From Candidatus Altimarinota bacterium (GTDB lineage Bacteria; Patescibacteriota; Gracilibacteria; JANQMV01): DNA of 36,855 nt. The first letter of the stretch is position 1, and every line of letters begins with the position of its first letter. The position numbers and the translations under genes were made by a program. Shown in pieces: positions 18,395-28,985 of the stretch. Where the stretch lies: assembly GCA_028279865.1 (NCBI GenBank), contig JANQMV010000039.1:1-36855 (forward strand), read 5' to 3'. The notes beneath the pieces are model-generated. The model was not told where the DNA came from, searched no databases, and saw only the letters and a list, made by a program, of their open reading frames with translations.

Positions 18395-18415
18395 ATGTAC
18401 AATAATTTTGTACAT
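18395..18415. terminator. Hairpin after the VirB2-like gene
   Basis: ATGTACAA-TAATT-TTGTACAT is a perfect 8-bp hairpin followed by GATCTTTTTATTT on the + strand. It lies in the 134-base gap between the UGA-containing VirB2-like gene and the UGA-free one at 18466. It could end the upstream transcript or be an operator. A TATAAT at 18440-18445, 20 bases before the next ATG, may be the -10 of a new promoter, but no good -35 is seen. Confidence 0.5.
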
Positions 18416-18465
18416 GATCTTTTTATTTATTCATGAACTTATAATTTACTCTTAATTCTCCTCTT

Positions 18466-19110
18466 ATGAAAAAGCAAAAACTCACATCATTTTTGGCTTT
18501 ATTTATGATTTTGATCATGAATTTGGCTTTTATTTCTACTGTGGATGCCCTTGATTGTGTGGATGAGGATAATGATGGATATATTGTACTTGATTCAGGG
18601 GATATAGATGATCCGGACGGGAATTATTCTCCGGAAGAATGGAAAATTTATTTCGACGAATATAAAGCTTCCCCCGGAGCGTGTGATGGTATTAATTTCA
18701 AGAAAGGAGCCGAACCTGAAAGATGTGATGCTATAAAGGTTGAGGACAGGAGGGTTATTGCAGAGGGTAATATCTTAGGTTCCAAAGTTAATCCGGGAGC
18801 AATTGACGGACCAAATAATGGAATTGATGAGGATTGTGATGGTGCTGATGGTGAATACGTTCAAGGTGGCAGTAATGCTGCGGATATTACGGATCTTTTA
18901 AACAATATTATTAATATCCTTGGATACTATGTCGTGGGTGGTGTTTCTGTCCTCGTGCTGCTTTGGGGTGGCGTGACCTATGCAGGTGCAGCTGGTGATG
19001 ATACAAAGACGACTAAAGCTGTTAAAGCCATGAAAGGCGCGATTATTGGTTTGATTATTGGTATTGCAGCTCCTTCTATAATTACTTTTATCATAGAGAA
19101 GGTCTTCTAA
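18466..19110 (+). CDS. MopE-like metal-binding head fused to a VirB2-like pilin hairpin
   Basis: 214 aa. Residues 1-28 are a signal peptide (LALFMILIMNLAFISTVDA). The exterior head is very acidic. It opens with a calcium-loop-like stretch DEDNDGYIVLDSGDIDD and closes with VNPGAIDGPNNGIDEDCDG, the hallmark of the 'putative metal-binding motif' repeat of MopE-type proteins. From about residue 140 there is a VirB2-like double-helix hairpin: VGGVSVLVLLWGGVTYAGAA, then GDDTKTTKAVKAMKG, then AIIGLIIGIAAPSIITFII. I infer a pilin-like subunit carrying a divalent-metal-binding exterior domain. Unlike the two upstream homologues it has no TGA codons. A strong terminator follows at 19161-19190. Confidence 0.8.
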   Translation: MKKQKLTSFLALFMILIMNLAFISTVDALDCVDEDNDGYIVLDSGDIDDPDGNYSPEEWKIYFDEYKASPGACDGINFKKGAEPERCDAIKVEDRRVIAEGNILGSKVNPGAIDGPNNGIDEDCDGADGEYVQGGSNAADITDLLNNIINILGYYVVGGVSVLVLLWGGVTYAGAAGDDTKTTKAVKAMKGAIIGLIIGIAAPSIITFIIEKVF

Positions 19111-19160
19111 ATTTATCGCTTATAGATTGCTTAACTAAAATAAAAACAAAAAAACAAAAG

Positions 19161-19196
19161 AAAGAGAGCCTTGGAGGAGGGGCTCTCTTTCAATTT
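19161..19196 (+). terminator. Strong rho-independent-type terminator after the VirB2-like cluster
   Basis: AAAGAGAGCC at 19161-19170 pairs perfectly with GGCTCTCTTT at 19181-19190 around a 10-base loop. The 3' arm ends in TTT but is followed by CAATTTGG rather than a long U tract. It sits 50 bases after the MopE/VirB2-like gene and 77 bases before ligA, so it marks the end of the cluster. Confidence 0.7.
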
Positions 19197-19252
19197 GGCA
19201 TTTTAAAATTTACCCTTCAGTAAAGCAAACAAGTAAGTTATAATCGTGCTGA

Positions 19253-21831
<2,579 letters not shown>

Positions 21832-21842
21832 TTTTAACCTTG

Positions 21843-21881
21843 GTCAGTTTTGTTTTTTTGAGGAAGAAACTGACGTTGGTA
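21843..21881 (+). terminator. Candidate terminator after rlmH
   Basis: GTCAGTTT at 21843-21850 pairs with AAACTGAC at 21867-21874, with a 16-base loop, followed by GTTGGTATTTTTATTA. The long loop weakens the call. Beyond it, TATAAT at 21947-21952 may be the -10 of the FecR-domain gene, 18 bases before its ATG, but no matching -35 is visible. Confidence 0.45.
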
Positions 21882-21969
21882 TTTTTATTATCTTTTTCTT
21901 AATTTACCTTTACTTTTACCTTTATTTAGGGTAGAATATATAGAATTATAATTCATATCAAAAGAAAAA

Positions 21970-24605
21970 TGCTGAAAAAAATAGGAATAATTTTGGTTTT
22001 TATCTTTACAACAATTATTTTTGCCTGAAATCAGCCCTCAAGAGGGGAGGATTGATCCCTCGAATATCCCTATCTATCTTTTAATCGAAGCAGTCGAGTG
22101 GAACACAAAGGAATTTTTGATCTAAATTACTCTGCTATTCGCGATAGCCGAATGTTAAGTAATGGCGATGAAATTAAGGTTAGAAAGGCTGTGTGAGTTG
22201 AATTATATTTGAATCCGGAGAGCGTAATACGTTTGGACGATGATACGGAAATAGAATTAAAAGACTATGATGGAGAGGATTTTAGGATCAAGTTGGAAGA
22301 AGGTCAGATTTGGGTAAATATAAATAACTTAGATTTAGAGCTAATGTCTGGCAATGCTCTAATTTCAATGAATAATGGAACTGCTAATATTCAAAGAGAG
22401 GAGAATAAAAATTTCATAACGAGTTTAAAAAATACAAATAAAGTTACTTTGCTCAATGATGATGGGGAAAATTTAAACCAGATTTATCTTCCCGTGAAAA
22501 ATGAAATTACTCTTGTTGATACGGCAATGACGCCGGCTTATGCTAAAGTTAAATTTTCCAAATTAAAAAAAGAGTTAAAAATGACTCATCTTTCTCAAGA
22601 ATTGATTGATGAGCAAGAATGGCTAAGGGAAAATCTTGCGCAAGATATTACTTTTACAAATAGGATGTTCACAGATATCCAGCAAAAATATACAACTGTT
22701 CGTATTTCTCAGGCAGCATCAAATTTTAAAAATTCATTTAATTTTTTGATCTTCAATGATTCCAAAACACAAGAAAGATACTTAAACAGAATTAAAGATT
22801 TATATACAAGTGCTTTTTATTTTGCATCTTTGGAACAAGTAGATCAAGCAAAGGGAAACATATCGAAAATAGATGAAATAAGTTCGAATTTAAATGAAAA
22901 TGTATTACCTCAGCATCTTGATAATTTAAATGGCTTATATCAAGAGTATAAAGAAATTTCTTATAATAATACTTGATTTTTTGTAAAGCAAAAGCTACAA
23001 GGAGATATTTTGTCTTTTGCTTCTGAAGATAAAGAATTGTATAGTAGAGATTTTGAAATAGACGAAGTTAGGAATTTTGAGCAAGCTTTATTTGATTATA
23101 AATTATCCGAAGCAAAAATAATTTTAGCTTGAATTATAAATTCTTGGTCAGAAAAAAGTTCATTCAATCAACAAGAAAAAGAGATTTTATTTGCAAATAT
23201 TGAAAATATCTACAATGCATTGATTTCAAATATTACGAATCTTGACGAAGATTTCCTAGCTTCCCAAATCAAGTTAGAGCAAATGAAACTATCGAATTTA
23301 AATGAGGCTGAGAGAAAGGAAATGGCCTTAGAGAACTTAAAATACAGAATTCGTTTAAGTAGTGATTTTTTGGCATTACGTAAATATACTTTGGCAAAAT
23401 ATATTGCTGAAGAAAATATTGAAGAATTAGAGGAAAATTTGGATAAAACCAATCAATCTGTGCAAAATTATTTGGCTTTATTAAAAAAAGAGCTAGATGT
23501 AAAAATGGCTTATATTGAGGAAAATTTACATGGATCTGCACACTATAATGAAGAAAATTACCAAGACTATTTTTCACAAACAGAAGCAGAAGAAAATGCT
23601 TACAACACTTTGATTGAATACAAGGAAAAAACTATTAGAGAACAAGCTACCTCTAATATTCAGAAAAATATTGAAATAAATTTTGTTTTAGAAAAATTTA
23701 GATCAAATAATATCTATGTTCTTTCTAGTAATATTGAAAGATTGGAGGATCTAGCCGATAAATTTATCATCAAAGAAGCACGTACAACAAAAGAAGACGT
23801 TTTCTCTGCAAAATTTAATGCGACGACAAACGCACTATATGAAATTAAATTTGAATGACAAGAAATTAAAAACAGTTTGCTTTTAGGTGAAATTACTTAT
23901 GCATTGCAGCATATACCTAAAAATCTTGATTCACAAGAGATTGTAGTTAGTGATGATGCTCAAAAATCAACTAAAAGCTTAACCTTTGAACTGAGAAGAG
24001 AAACAGGTTTAAAAATTATGCAAGATTTAGGTTTTGAAGTGGAAAAACAAAATTTACTCAGAAATTCTGAAAATAATATCATTGTTAATTTAAAAATTGA
24101 TGAAATACCAGTTACTTTTATCTTGGATGAACAGAAGCAAACTGCTAGTAACATTATGATTATTGATGTTGGTACGATCGAAGAAGAGATTGCTTTAGAA
24201 GAAATTCTTGAAGTAGTTCGTAATTTTATTGTTGAAACAAAAAAGGAAGAAGAACTAAATTTAGTTGCATCTAACTTAGAAAAAATAAATTTGATGTTTG
24301 ATTTGAAAAAAATTCAAAATTTGGAATTTCAAAAATATCAAATCAAAAGTCTTTATGATCGTAAAAATAAAGTTTTGTTTGATGTTGTTTATGATCTTGA
24401 AAAAGAGGTTTTTAATGAGGTTAATTTGCACGATTTATGAATCTTAAATAATGTTAGGTCTGCTAATCTAATAAAAGAAATAACACAATTGAAAGTTGAG
24501 CAAGAGCAAGTAAAACTAGAAGAAGAAATGAAAGAATGACTTAATGAGGAAAATTCCGGAATACTTCCTGTTCTAGTTCCAAATGAAGAATTTACTGGCA
24601 ATTAA
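21970..24605 (+). CDS. Exported FecR-domain coiled-coil protein with UGA codons and an apparent N-terminal frameshift
   Basis: The main frame runs to TAA at 24603-24605 with eight in-frame TGA codons; the standard-code pieces 22209, 23220 and 23877 are all in this frame. Residues about 45-115 match a FecR domain: LSNGDEIKVRKAV, ESVIRLDDDTEIEL, then IKLEEGQIWVNI. The remaining 700 residues are mostly helical and Glu/Lys/Asn-rich, with long coiled-coil-like stretches. A perfect signal peptide (MLKKIGIILVFIFTT...) starts at ATG 21970 but in another frame. One extra T in the TTATTTTGCC run at 22016-22025 would join them as ...TTIIFA-Gly-NQPS. This is either a sequencing indel or a real frameshift. 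The gene is 18 bases before pilB, so a pilus- or envelope-linked role is likely. Total would be 878 aa. Confidence 0.75.
22034..22060. repeat. GC-rich palindrome inside the FecR-domain gene
   Basis: CCCTC-AA-GAGGG at 22035-22046 is followed by GAGGATTGATCCCTC, a second imperfect inverted repeat. It resembles the core of the intergenic GC-rich family. In frame it encodes the segment between the signal peptide and the FecR domain (PSRGEDGSLEYP with UGA as Gly), next to the apparent frameshift. Confidence 0.5.
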
Positions 24606-24623
24606 ATTGATTTTTTTAAGACT

Positions 24624-26285
24624 ATGCAAAATTTTCAAATAAAAACATGAGAAAAAGATGACATTGGTATTTCTCAGGCAATTTCAAATTTTAATCAGGA
24701 TGTAAAGGAAAAAGAGGTAAGTCAAAAAGCGAAAGCTTCAGGTTTGGGGTATATAAATTTACACTGAGTTCATATAAATTCAGATTTAGCCAAGATTGTT
24801 ACCAGAGAAGAATCAGAAAAAGCAGATTTAATTCCCTTTTTAAAAGTTGGTAAAAAGCTAAGAATTGCTTTTTTAAACTTTGAAAAAAAAGAAACCAAGC
24901 TTTTAATTCAAAAATTAAAAGAGCAGGACTATCGTTTAAACTTAAACTTGTGCTCAGAAGAAAGTTTGAAATTTGGTCAGCTTTTATATAAGACAGAAAA
25001 ATTTAAACCACGTACTGAAACAGAGCTGAGTATTGAGGAGCGTGATATTGGTACACATGATGCTGAAATTGAGAATTTGTCAAATTATGCCGATAAGTTG
25101 GAGAATTTGCAAACAGATACTTTGCTTGAACTTATTAGTGCCGGCGCGATAAAGACAGCTTCTTCTGATGTACATATTCAGCCGGAAGAGACACATACGC
25201 TTTTACGTTTTAGAATTGATGGTGTTTTAAAAACTATTTTTAAGATGCCTAACAAGGTTTATCAAGCTTTGGTTAAGCAGGTAAAATATGAATCACGTTT
25301 AAAGTTTAATATTACGCACTTACCTCAAGATGGACAGTTTCATATAAAAGCAAATTGAGTAAAAATTGATGTGAGAGTTTCCACTTTGCCTACTGAGTTT
25401 TGAGAGACACTGGTAATGCGTTTTCTTGACCCGAATAGAGGCATTGTTGAGCTATCTGATTTGGGTGTTAAAGGAAAAAATTTAAAAATTCTGGAAGAAG
25501 TGATTAAAATTCCAAATGGGATGATTCTGGTAACCGGTCCGACTGGATCAGGTAAAACAACCACCCTTTATTCGATTTTGAATCAATTGAACTCATCTGA
25601 AAAAAAAGTTATTACATTGGAAGACCCCATTGAATATCATTTGGAAGGAATTTCACAAAGCCAGGTCGAGGACGAAAAAGGTTACACGTTTGCTTTGGGC
25701 TTACGTTCTATCTTACGTCAGGATCCTGATATTGTGATGGTGGGTGAAATTCGTGATCAGGAAACAGCGGAAACAGCTGCTCAGGCGGCTTTGACCGGTC
25801 ATTTGGTACTTTCGACTTTGCATACGAATTCTGCGGTTGAGACGATTCCGCGTTTGGTGAATATGGGACTTAAGCCTTTTATTCTTGCGCCGGCGTTGAA
25901 TGTTTTGATTGCGCAGAGGTTGGTGAGGCGTTTGTGTCCGATGTGTTCGGAGGAAAGGGAAATTTCTCAGGCTGAAAAAGATTATTTAAAAAAGCGTGTT
26001 CAGCAAATGCAGGAACGTTGAATTGACTTACCTGATTTGCCGGCAAAGTTGAAGTATCCGGTTGGTTGTGCGAAATGTAGTAAAACCGGTTTTCATGGTC
26101 AGGTTGCTTTGATTGAAGTTTTGAGGATTTCAGATGAGATTGAAAAGATGATTTTAAGAGAAGCTTCTTCTGTGGAGATTATGAAGCAAGCTTTAAAGGA
26201 GGGGATGGTTACTTTGGAGGAAGATGGGGTGATGAAGGTTTTGGAGGGAGTGACAAGTGTGAGTGAGATTGTGAGGGTTGCGTAA
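24624..26285 (+). CDS. pilB: Type IV pilus assembly / type II secretion ATPase (PilB/GspE)
   Basis: Hexameric cytoplasmic ATPase that drives pilus extension. Continuous frame of 553 aa once TGA is read as Gly, with five TGA codons; standard-code pieces 24948, 25416 and 26037 share the frame. An N-terminal GspE_N-like domain occupies about 1-130. The core has SSDVHIQPEETHTLLRFRIDG, then STLPTEF-Gly260(UGA)-ETLVMRFLD, Walker A GPTGSGKT at 305-312, the Asp box LEDPIEYHLEGISQSQV, Walker B DPDIVMVGEIRD near 366-377, and the His box LVLSTLHTNSA. A Cys4 metal site is formed by CPMC near 438-441 and CAKC near 482-485, as in PilB/GspE. Directly downstream of the FecR-domain gene (18 bases). A terminator follows at 26331. 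The conserved Gly at a UGA codon is the clearest proof of recoding here. Confidence 0.95.
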
Positions 26286-26330
26286 GGCGCAAATTATAAA
26301 TTTTAGATTATAGATTATAAATTAATTTAG

Positions 26331-26364
26331 CCCTTTCCCTTTCTAGAGAACGGAAAGGGTTTTT
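26331..26364 (+). terminator. Rho-independent terminator after pilB
   Basis: CCCTTTCC at 26331-26338 pairs with GGAAAGGG at 26352-26359, followed by TTTTTGG. It lies 45 bases after the pilB stop and just before the convergent toxin gene ends at 26375. The AT-rich lead-in (AAATTATAAATTTTAGATTA type) resembles short dispersed repeats. Confidence 0.8.
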
Positions 26365-26374
26365 GGAATGTTCT

Positions 26375-26641
26375 TTATTTATAAATATCTTTTCTGTGTT
26401 TTATGTTTAGGATCATGAGAATTTGAATTTTTCCTGATGTGTCAATTTCAAAGATTGCTCTGTAGTTGCCAATACGAAATCTATATTTATTGTTTTTAAA
26501 TCCTTTGAGTTTTTTTGCATAGTCAAAAATATCTTTTTGTTTTGAAAAGAAAAGAATCTTTTTGATAATTCTTTTTGCAATTGTTTGATTGATTTGTCTG
26601 AGCTCTTTTATGGAGTTTTTTGAATAAACAACGGTGTACAT
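26375..26641 (-). CDS. RelE/ParE-family toxin
   Basis: 88-aa basic protein of the RelE superfamily, usually a ribosome-dependent mRNA interferase. Family pattern: MYTVVYSKNSIKELRQINQT with the alpha-helical start IAKRIIKKI, the central KLKGFKNNKYRFRIGNYRAIFEID with its conserved Arg residues, and the C-terminal ILNIKHRKDIYK, where His/Arg/Lys contribute to catalysis in relatives. It lies 6 bases after the antitoxin gene on the same strand. Length is typical. No TGA codons. The pair may be chromosomal stabilisation or stress module; the role is not visible from sequence. Confidence 0.88.
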   Translation of the reverse strand: MYTVVYSKNSIKELRQINQTIAKRIIKKILFFSKQKDIFDYAKKLKGFKNNKYRFRIGNYRAIFEIDTSGKIQILMILNIKHRKDIYK

Positions 26642-26647
26642 GGTGTT

Positions 26648-26899
26648 TTATGATATTCCAAATTCGTGCATAATTTCTTCTTGAGTTGCGAATTCTCCGT
26701 TTTGAATTTGTTGTTTAGATTCTTCCAGTTCTTTTACTATTTTTGTGTATGCGTATTCTTTTTCATCGATAGGACTGATCTCAAGAACAGGTGTGTTTTT
26801 TTTAAGTACGATAAACTTAATTTTTTGGTTGTTTGCCTCTTTTGTGTATCTGGACATATTTTGACGAAAGTCTTTCATCCCTACAAATTTTGTAGTCAT
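26648..26899 (-). CDS. Phd/YefM-type antitoxin
   Basis: I prefer the ATG at 26899 (MTTKFVGMKDFRQNMSRYTK) over the track start at 26935, since it gives the standard Phd/YefM N-terminus and leaves the upstream palindromes free. The N-terminal half binds DNA; the C-terminal tail (EESKQQIQNGEFATQEEIM) would wrap the toxin. 83 aa is normal. Antitoxin first, toxin next, 6 bases apart: a classical type II module. TTAAGTT-T-AACTTAA and GTGTACAC directly upstream are candidate operators. Confidence 0.85.
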   Translation of the reverse strand: MTTKFVGMKDFRQNMSRYTKEANNQKIKFIVLKKNTPVLEISPIDEKEYAYTKIVKELEESKQQIQNGEFATQEEIMHEFGIS

Positions 26900-26910
26900 A
26901 ATTCTCTGAA

Positions 26911-26933
26911 TTAAGTTTAACTTAAGTGTACAC
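26911..26933. promoter_or_regulatory. Candidate operator of the toxin-antitoxin module
   Basis: Two adjoining perfect palindromes, TTAAGTT-T-AACTTAA (26911-26925) and GTGTACAC (26926-26933), lie 11-34 bases upstream of the antitoxin ATG. Phd/YefM antitoxins repress their own promoter by binding such palindromes, so this is a plausible autoregulatory site. Assignment rests on position and symmetry. Confidence 0.5.
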
Positions 26934-26978
26934 AATCTTTAGTAAAAAGTCCAGAAAAACTATTAAACTAATGCTTTT

Positions 26979-27178
26979 TTACATACCTATAAACTTCATC
27001 AATTCATAAACCAAAAAGGCTGACCAGACGCAGGCTTTGAGGAATCCTACGACTCCCATTCAGAATCCGGTGGAGGTTGTGATGTAGTAAATTAGCTGCG
27101 CCGAGGAAACCGAATGAATAGAATGCGCTTGGGGAAGTTTGGTACTTGAAGCATTTCTTGTTTGCCTTTTTTTGTCAT
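26979..27178 (-). CDS. Small membrane protein with a UGA codon and a frame break at an A tract
   Basis: On the minus strand one frame reads SSAQLIYYITTSTGF-Gly(UGA)-MGVV, then GFLKACVWSAFLVYELMKFIGM and TAA at 26979. It is a compact protein with a membrane segment; 'KACVWxAFLVYE' looks like a conserved small CPR protein, but I cannot name it. The only nearby ATG (27178) is in another frame, just before a run of seven A (ATGACAAAAAAAGGC). Eight A would give a 66-aa product starting MTKKRQTRNASST. So either an indel in the sequence or slippage at the A tract. It follows the PD-(D/E)XK-like gene by 11 bases on the same strand. Confidence 0.5.
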
Positions 27179-27189
27179 AGAAATAAAAA

Positions 27190-27648
27190 TTATTTAAAAG
27201 TATCAAAATTATTGAATTGATATTTGTTATATCGTGGTTTTGAATATTCGTATTTTTTCTTTGTTTCTCTGTTTGTTTTACATCCATTAAAACATATAGA
27301 ACGTTTGCCTTTATTGTTTCCTGTTTTATTTTGTGATGCTTCCTTAATAAAGTCCTCTGAAGACATTATCCAAAATTGTTCTAATTTTTCTGAGTAAAAA
27401 ACAAAGAAATAATTTGGTCTGAAATCGTGAGAAATTGCAGAAAATCTTGCTCCATCACCTAATTTTGAGGATTTAGATCTAGCCTTTATTTGGATTTCAA
27501 CAAAACTACCATCTTCTTTTCTTAGAACAGCATCTATGCCAAAGTCATCAACAAGAGGCACATAAAGATCAAGTCCTTCTTTCAACATTTTAGCAAGAAC
27601 CCAGTATTCAATCCTTTTACCAAAACCTGCAGAATGACGAAAATTCAT
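27190..27648 (-). CDS. PD-(D/E)XK nuclease-like protein
   Basis: 152 aa. The N-terminal half has the pattern of a small endonuclease-like fold: GKRIEYWVLAKMLKEGLDLY, then VPLVDDFGIDAVLRKEDGSF, then VEIQIKARSK, giving D(x)n-E-I-Q-I-K as the likely metal-binding triad. Similar architecture occurs in DUF4365-like and group I intron-associated PD-(D/E)XK proteins. A strand-rich middle (RPNYFFVFYSEKLEQFWIM) follows, then a basic low-complexity tail. Function is not established; DNA repair or defence-type cleavage is possible. It lies between leuC (14 bases upstream) and the small membrane protein, near a toxin-antitoxin pair. No TGA. Confidence 0.65.
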   Translation of the reverse strand: MNFRHSAGFGKRIEYWVLAKMLKEGLDLYVPLVDDFGIDAVLRKEDGSFVEIQIKARSKSSKLGDGARFSAISHDFRPNYFFVFYSEKLEQFWIMSSEDFIKEASQNKTGNNKGKRSICFNGCKTNRETKKKYEYSKPRYNKYQFNNFDTFK

Positions 27649-27662
27649 GACGATACTTTTAT

Positions 27663-28985
27663 TTAACTAATTCTTGGATCAGCAATAAACCCTTTAATCG
27701 CACTAGCTGCAACAGTAGCTGGAGAAGCAAGATAAACTTCGCTTTCCGGGCTTCCCATGCGACCGACGAAATTTCGATTCGTTGAAGAAATACAGCGTTC
27801 TCCGGAAGCTAAGATTCCCATGTGACCTCCCAGACATGCACCACAAGTTGGCGTGGAAATAGTCGCACCTGCATCAGTGAAAATATCAAAAAGACCTTCC
27901 CTCATCGCTTGTTTCCAGATTTCAGTTGTAGCCGGAATTACAATCATGCGCACTTCCGGATGAACTTTTTTGTCTTTCAAAATTTCCGCCGCTTCACGTA
28001 AATCTTCAATTCTACCATTCGTACAAGAACCAAGATACGCCTGTGTAATTTCAATTTCTTCGGTAATTTCACTAAAAGTTTTTCCGTTACTTGGTAAGTG
28101 TGGGAAAGCCACGATTGGTTCTAATTCACTTACATCAATTTCAATAATTTCTTTGTAGTGAGCATCTTGGTCTGCCTTGAATTCAGCAAAATCATCTAGC
28201 TGCAAACACCCCCCTGCCCCCTCAAGGGGGTCTGAAGAGTTGGCTTTGCCAACTCCTGACTTTGCACGAGCATTGTTGATATAATCAATGGTTTTTTGAT
28301 CAGGCGCGATCAATCCCGCTTTTCCTCCTGCTTCAATCGCCATGTTACAGATGGTCATGCGTCCCTCAATGCTCAAATTATCAATATAATCTCCTTCAAA
28401 TTCCATACTCATATAAAGCGCACCATCCACATCAATTTTTCGAATGATGTGTAAGATGATGTCTTTGGCACTTACCCCCGGTTGTGGTTTGCCGTTTAAC
28501 TTGAACAAAATGGTTTCCGGAACTTTGAACCAAAGTTTTCCTTCTGCTAAAGCAAAAGCAAGATCCGTTGATCCGATTCCTGTTGCAAAAGCTCCTAAAG
28601 CACCATGTGTACAAGTATGTGAATCCGCTCCCACAATTATATTCCCGGGAACAACGTGACCTTGTTCGGGTAAAATTGCATGACAAACTCCGTGATTGCC
28701 CAGTTCATAGTAATTTTTAATTTCATGTTTTTTACTCCACTCACGCAGCCTCTTAACAAGTTCGGCTGACTTAATGTCTTTGTTCGGGACAAAATGATCC
28801 GGAGTTACGACAATTTTATCTGTATCACAAATTTTGGTAATACCTTTTTCTTCCAGCATACGAATTGCAGGAGGAGTGGTTACTTCATGACACAAAATCG
28901 TATCAACTTCGGCAAAAACCAGTTCACCCGGTATGACTTTGGATTTACCACTATTTTTTGCCAGGATTTTTTCGCTAATGTTCAA
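27663..28985 (-). CDS. leuC: Aconitase-family isomerase large subunit (LeuC/HacA type) with an in-frame repeat insertion
   Basis: Large subunit of a 4Fe-4S hydro-lyase of the isopropylmalate/homoaconitate isomerase type. Ligand cysteines about C321 (GSCTNGR), C381 and C384 ([12 protein letters not shown]); substrate-site motifs [20 protein letters not shown] and [20 protein letters not shown] are present. Start is a TTG with no Shine-Dalgarno. At about residues 241-263 a stretch ([17 protein letters not shown]...) is encoded by two DNA palindromes and has no counterpart in the family between the [12 protein letters not shown] and [19 protein letters not shown] segments. No small subunit (LeuD), leuA or leuB lies in the window, so the substrate is uncertain. 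Ends 14 bases before the PD-(D/E)XK-like gene. No TGA. Confidence 0.88.
   Translation of the reverse strand: MNISEKILAKNSGKSKVIPGELVFAEVDTILCHEVTTPPAIRMLEEKGITKICDTDKIVVTPDHFVPNKDIKSAELVKRLREWSKKHEIKNYYELGNHGVCHAILPEQGHVVPGNIIVGADSHTCTHGALGAFATGIGSTDLAFALAEGKLWFKVPETILFKLNGKPQPGVSAKDIILHIIRKIDVDGALYMSMEFEGDYIDNLSIEGRMTICNMAIEAGGKAGLIAPDQKTIDYINNARAKSGVGKANSSDPLEGAGGCLQLDDFAEFKADQDAHYKEIIEIDVSELEPIVAFPHLPSNGKTFSEITEEIEITQAYLGSCTNGRIEDLREAAEILKDKKVHPEVRMIVIPATTEIWKQAMREGLFDIFTDAGATISTPTCGACLGGHMGILASGERCISSTNRNFVGRMGSPESEVYLASPATVAASAIKGFIADPRIS
28207..28262. repeat. Double palindromic repeat inserted in frame in leuC
   Basis: CCCCC-TCAA-GGGGG at 28217-28230 and GAGTTGGC-TTT-GCCAACTC at 28237-28255 lie side by side inside the coding sequence, both perfect. 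The first is the core of the GC-rich family seen between genes elsewhere in the window. The frame stays open through the element, which adds about 20 residues to the protein. Confidence 0.8.

Noticed and set aside
18350-18395. Possible tRNA-like sequence (AGTGGTCAAGTGATAATC resembles a D arm)
   Set aside because: I could not form an acceptor stem, anticodon arm or T arm around it.
22209-22976. TTG at 22209 as the true start of the FecR-domain gene
   Set aside because: It would cut into the FecR domain; it is only the first start-like codon after a TGA in the standard-code track.
24624-26285. UGA read as tryptophan (code 4)
   Set aside because: The TGA in STLPTEF[TGA]E is at an invariant glycine of GspE/PilB, and TGG is still used for Trp across the window.
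28432-28686. Cys/Arg-rich ORF within leuC
   Set aside because: Other-frame shadow of leuC; composition is not protein-like.
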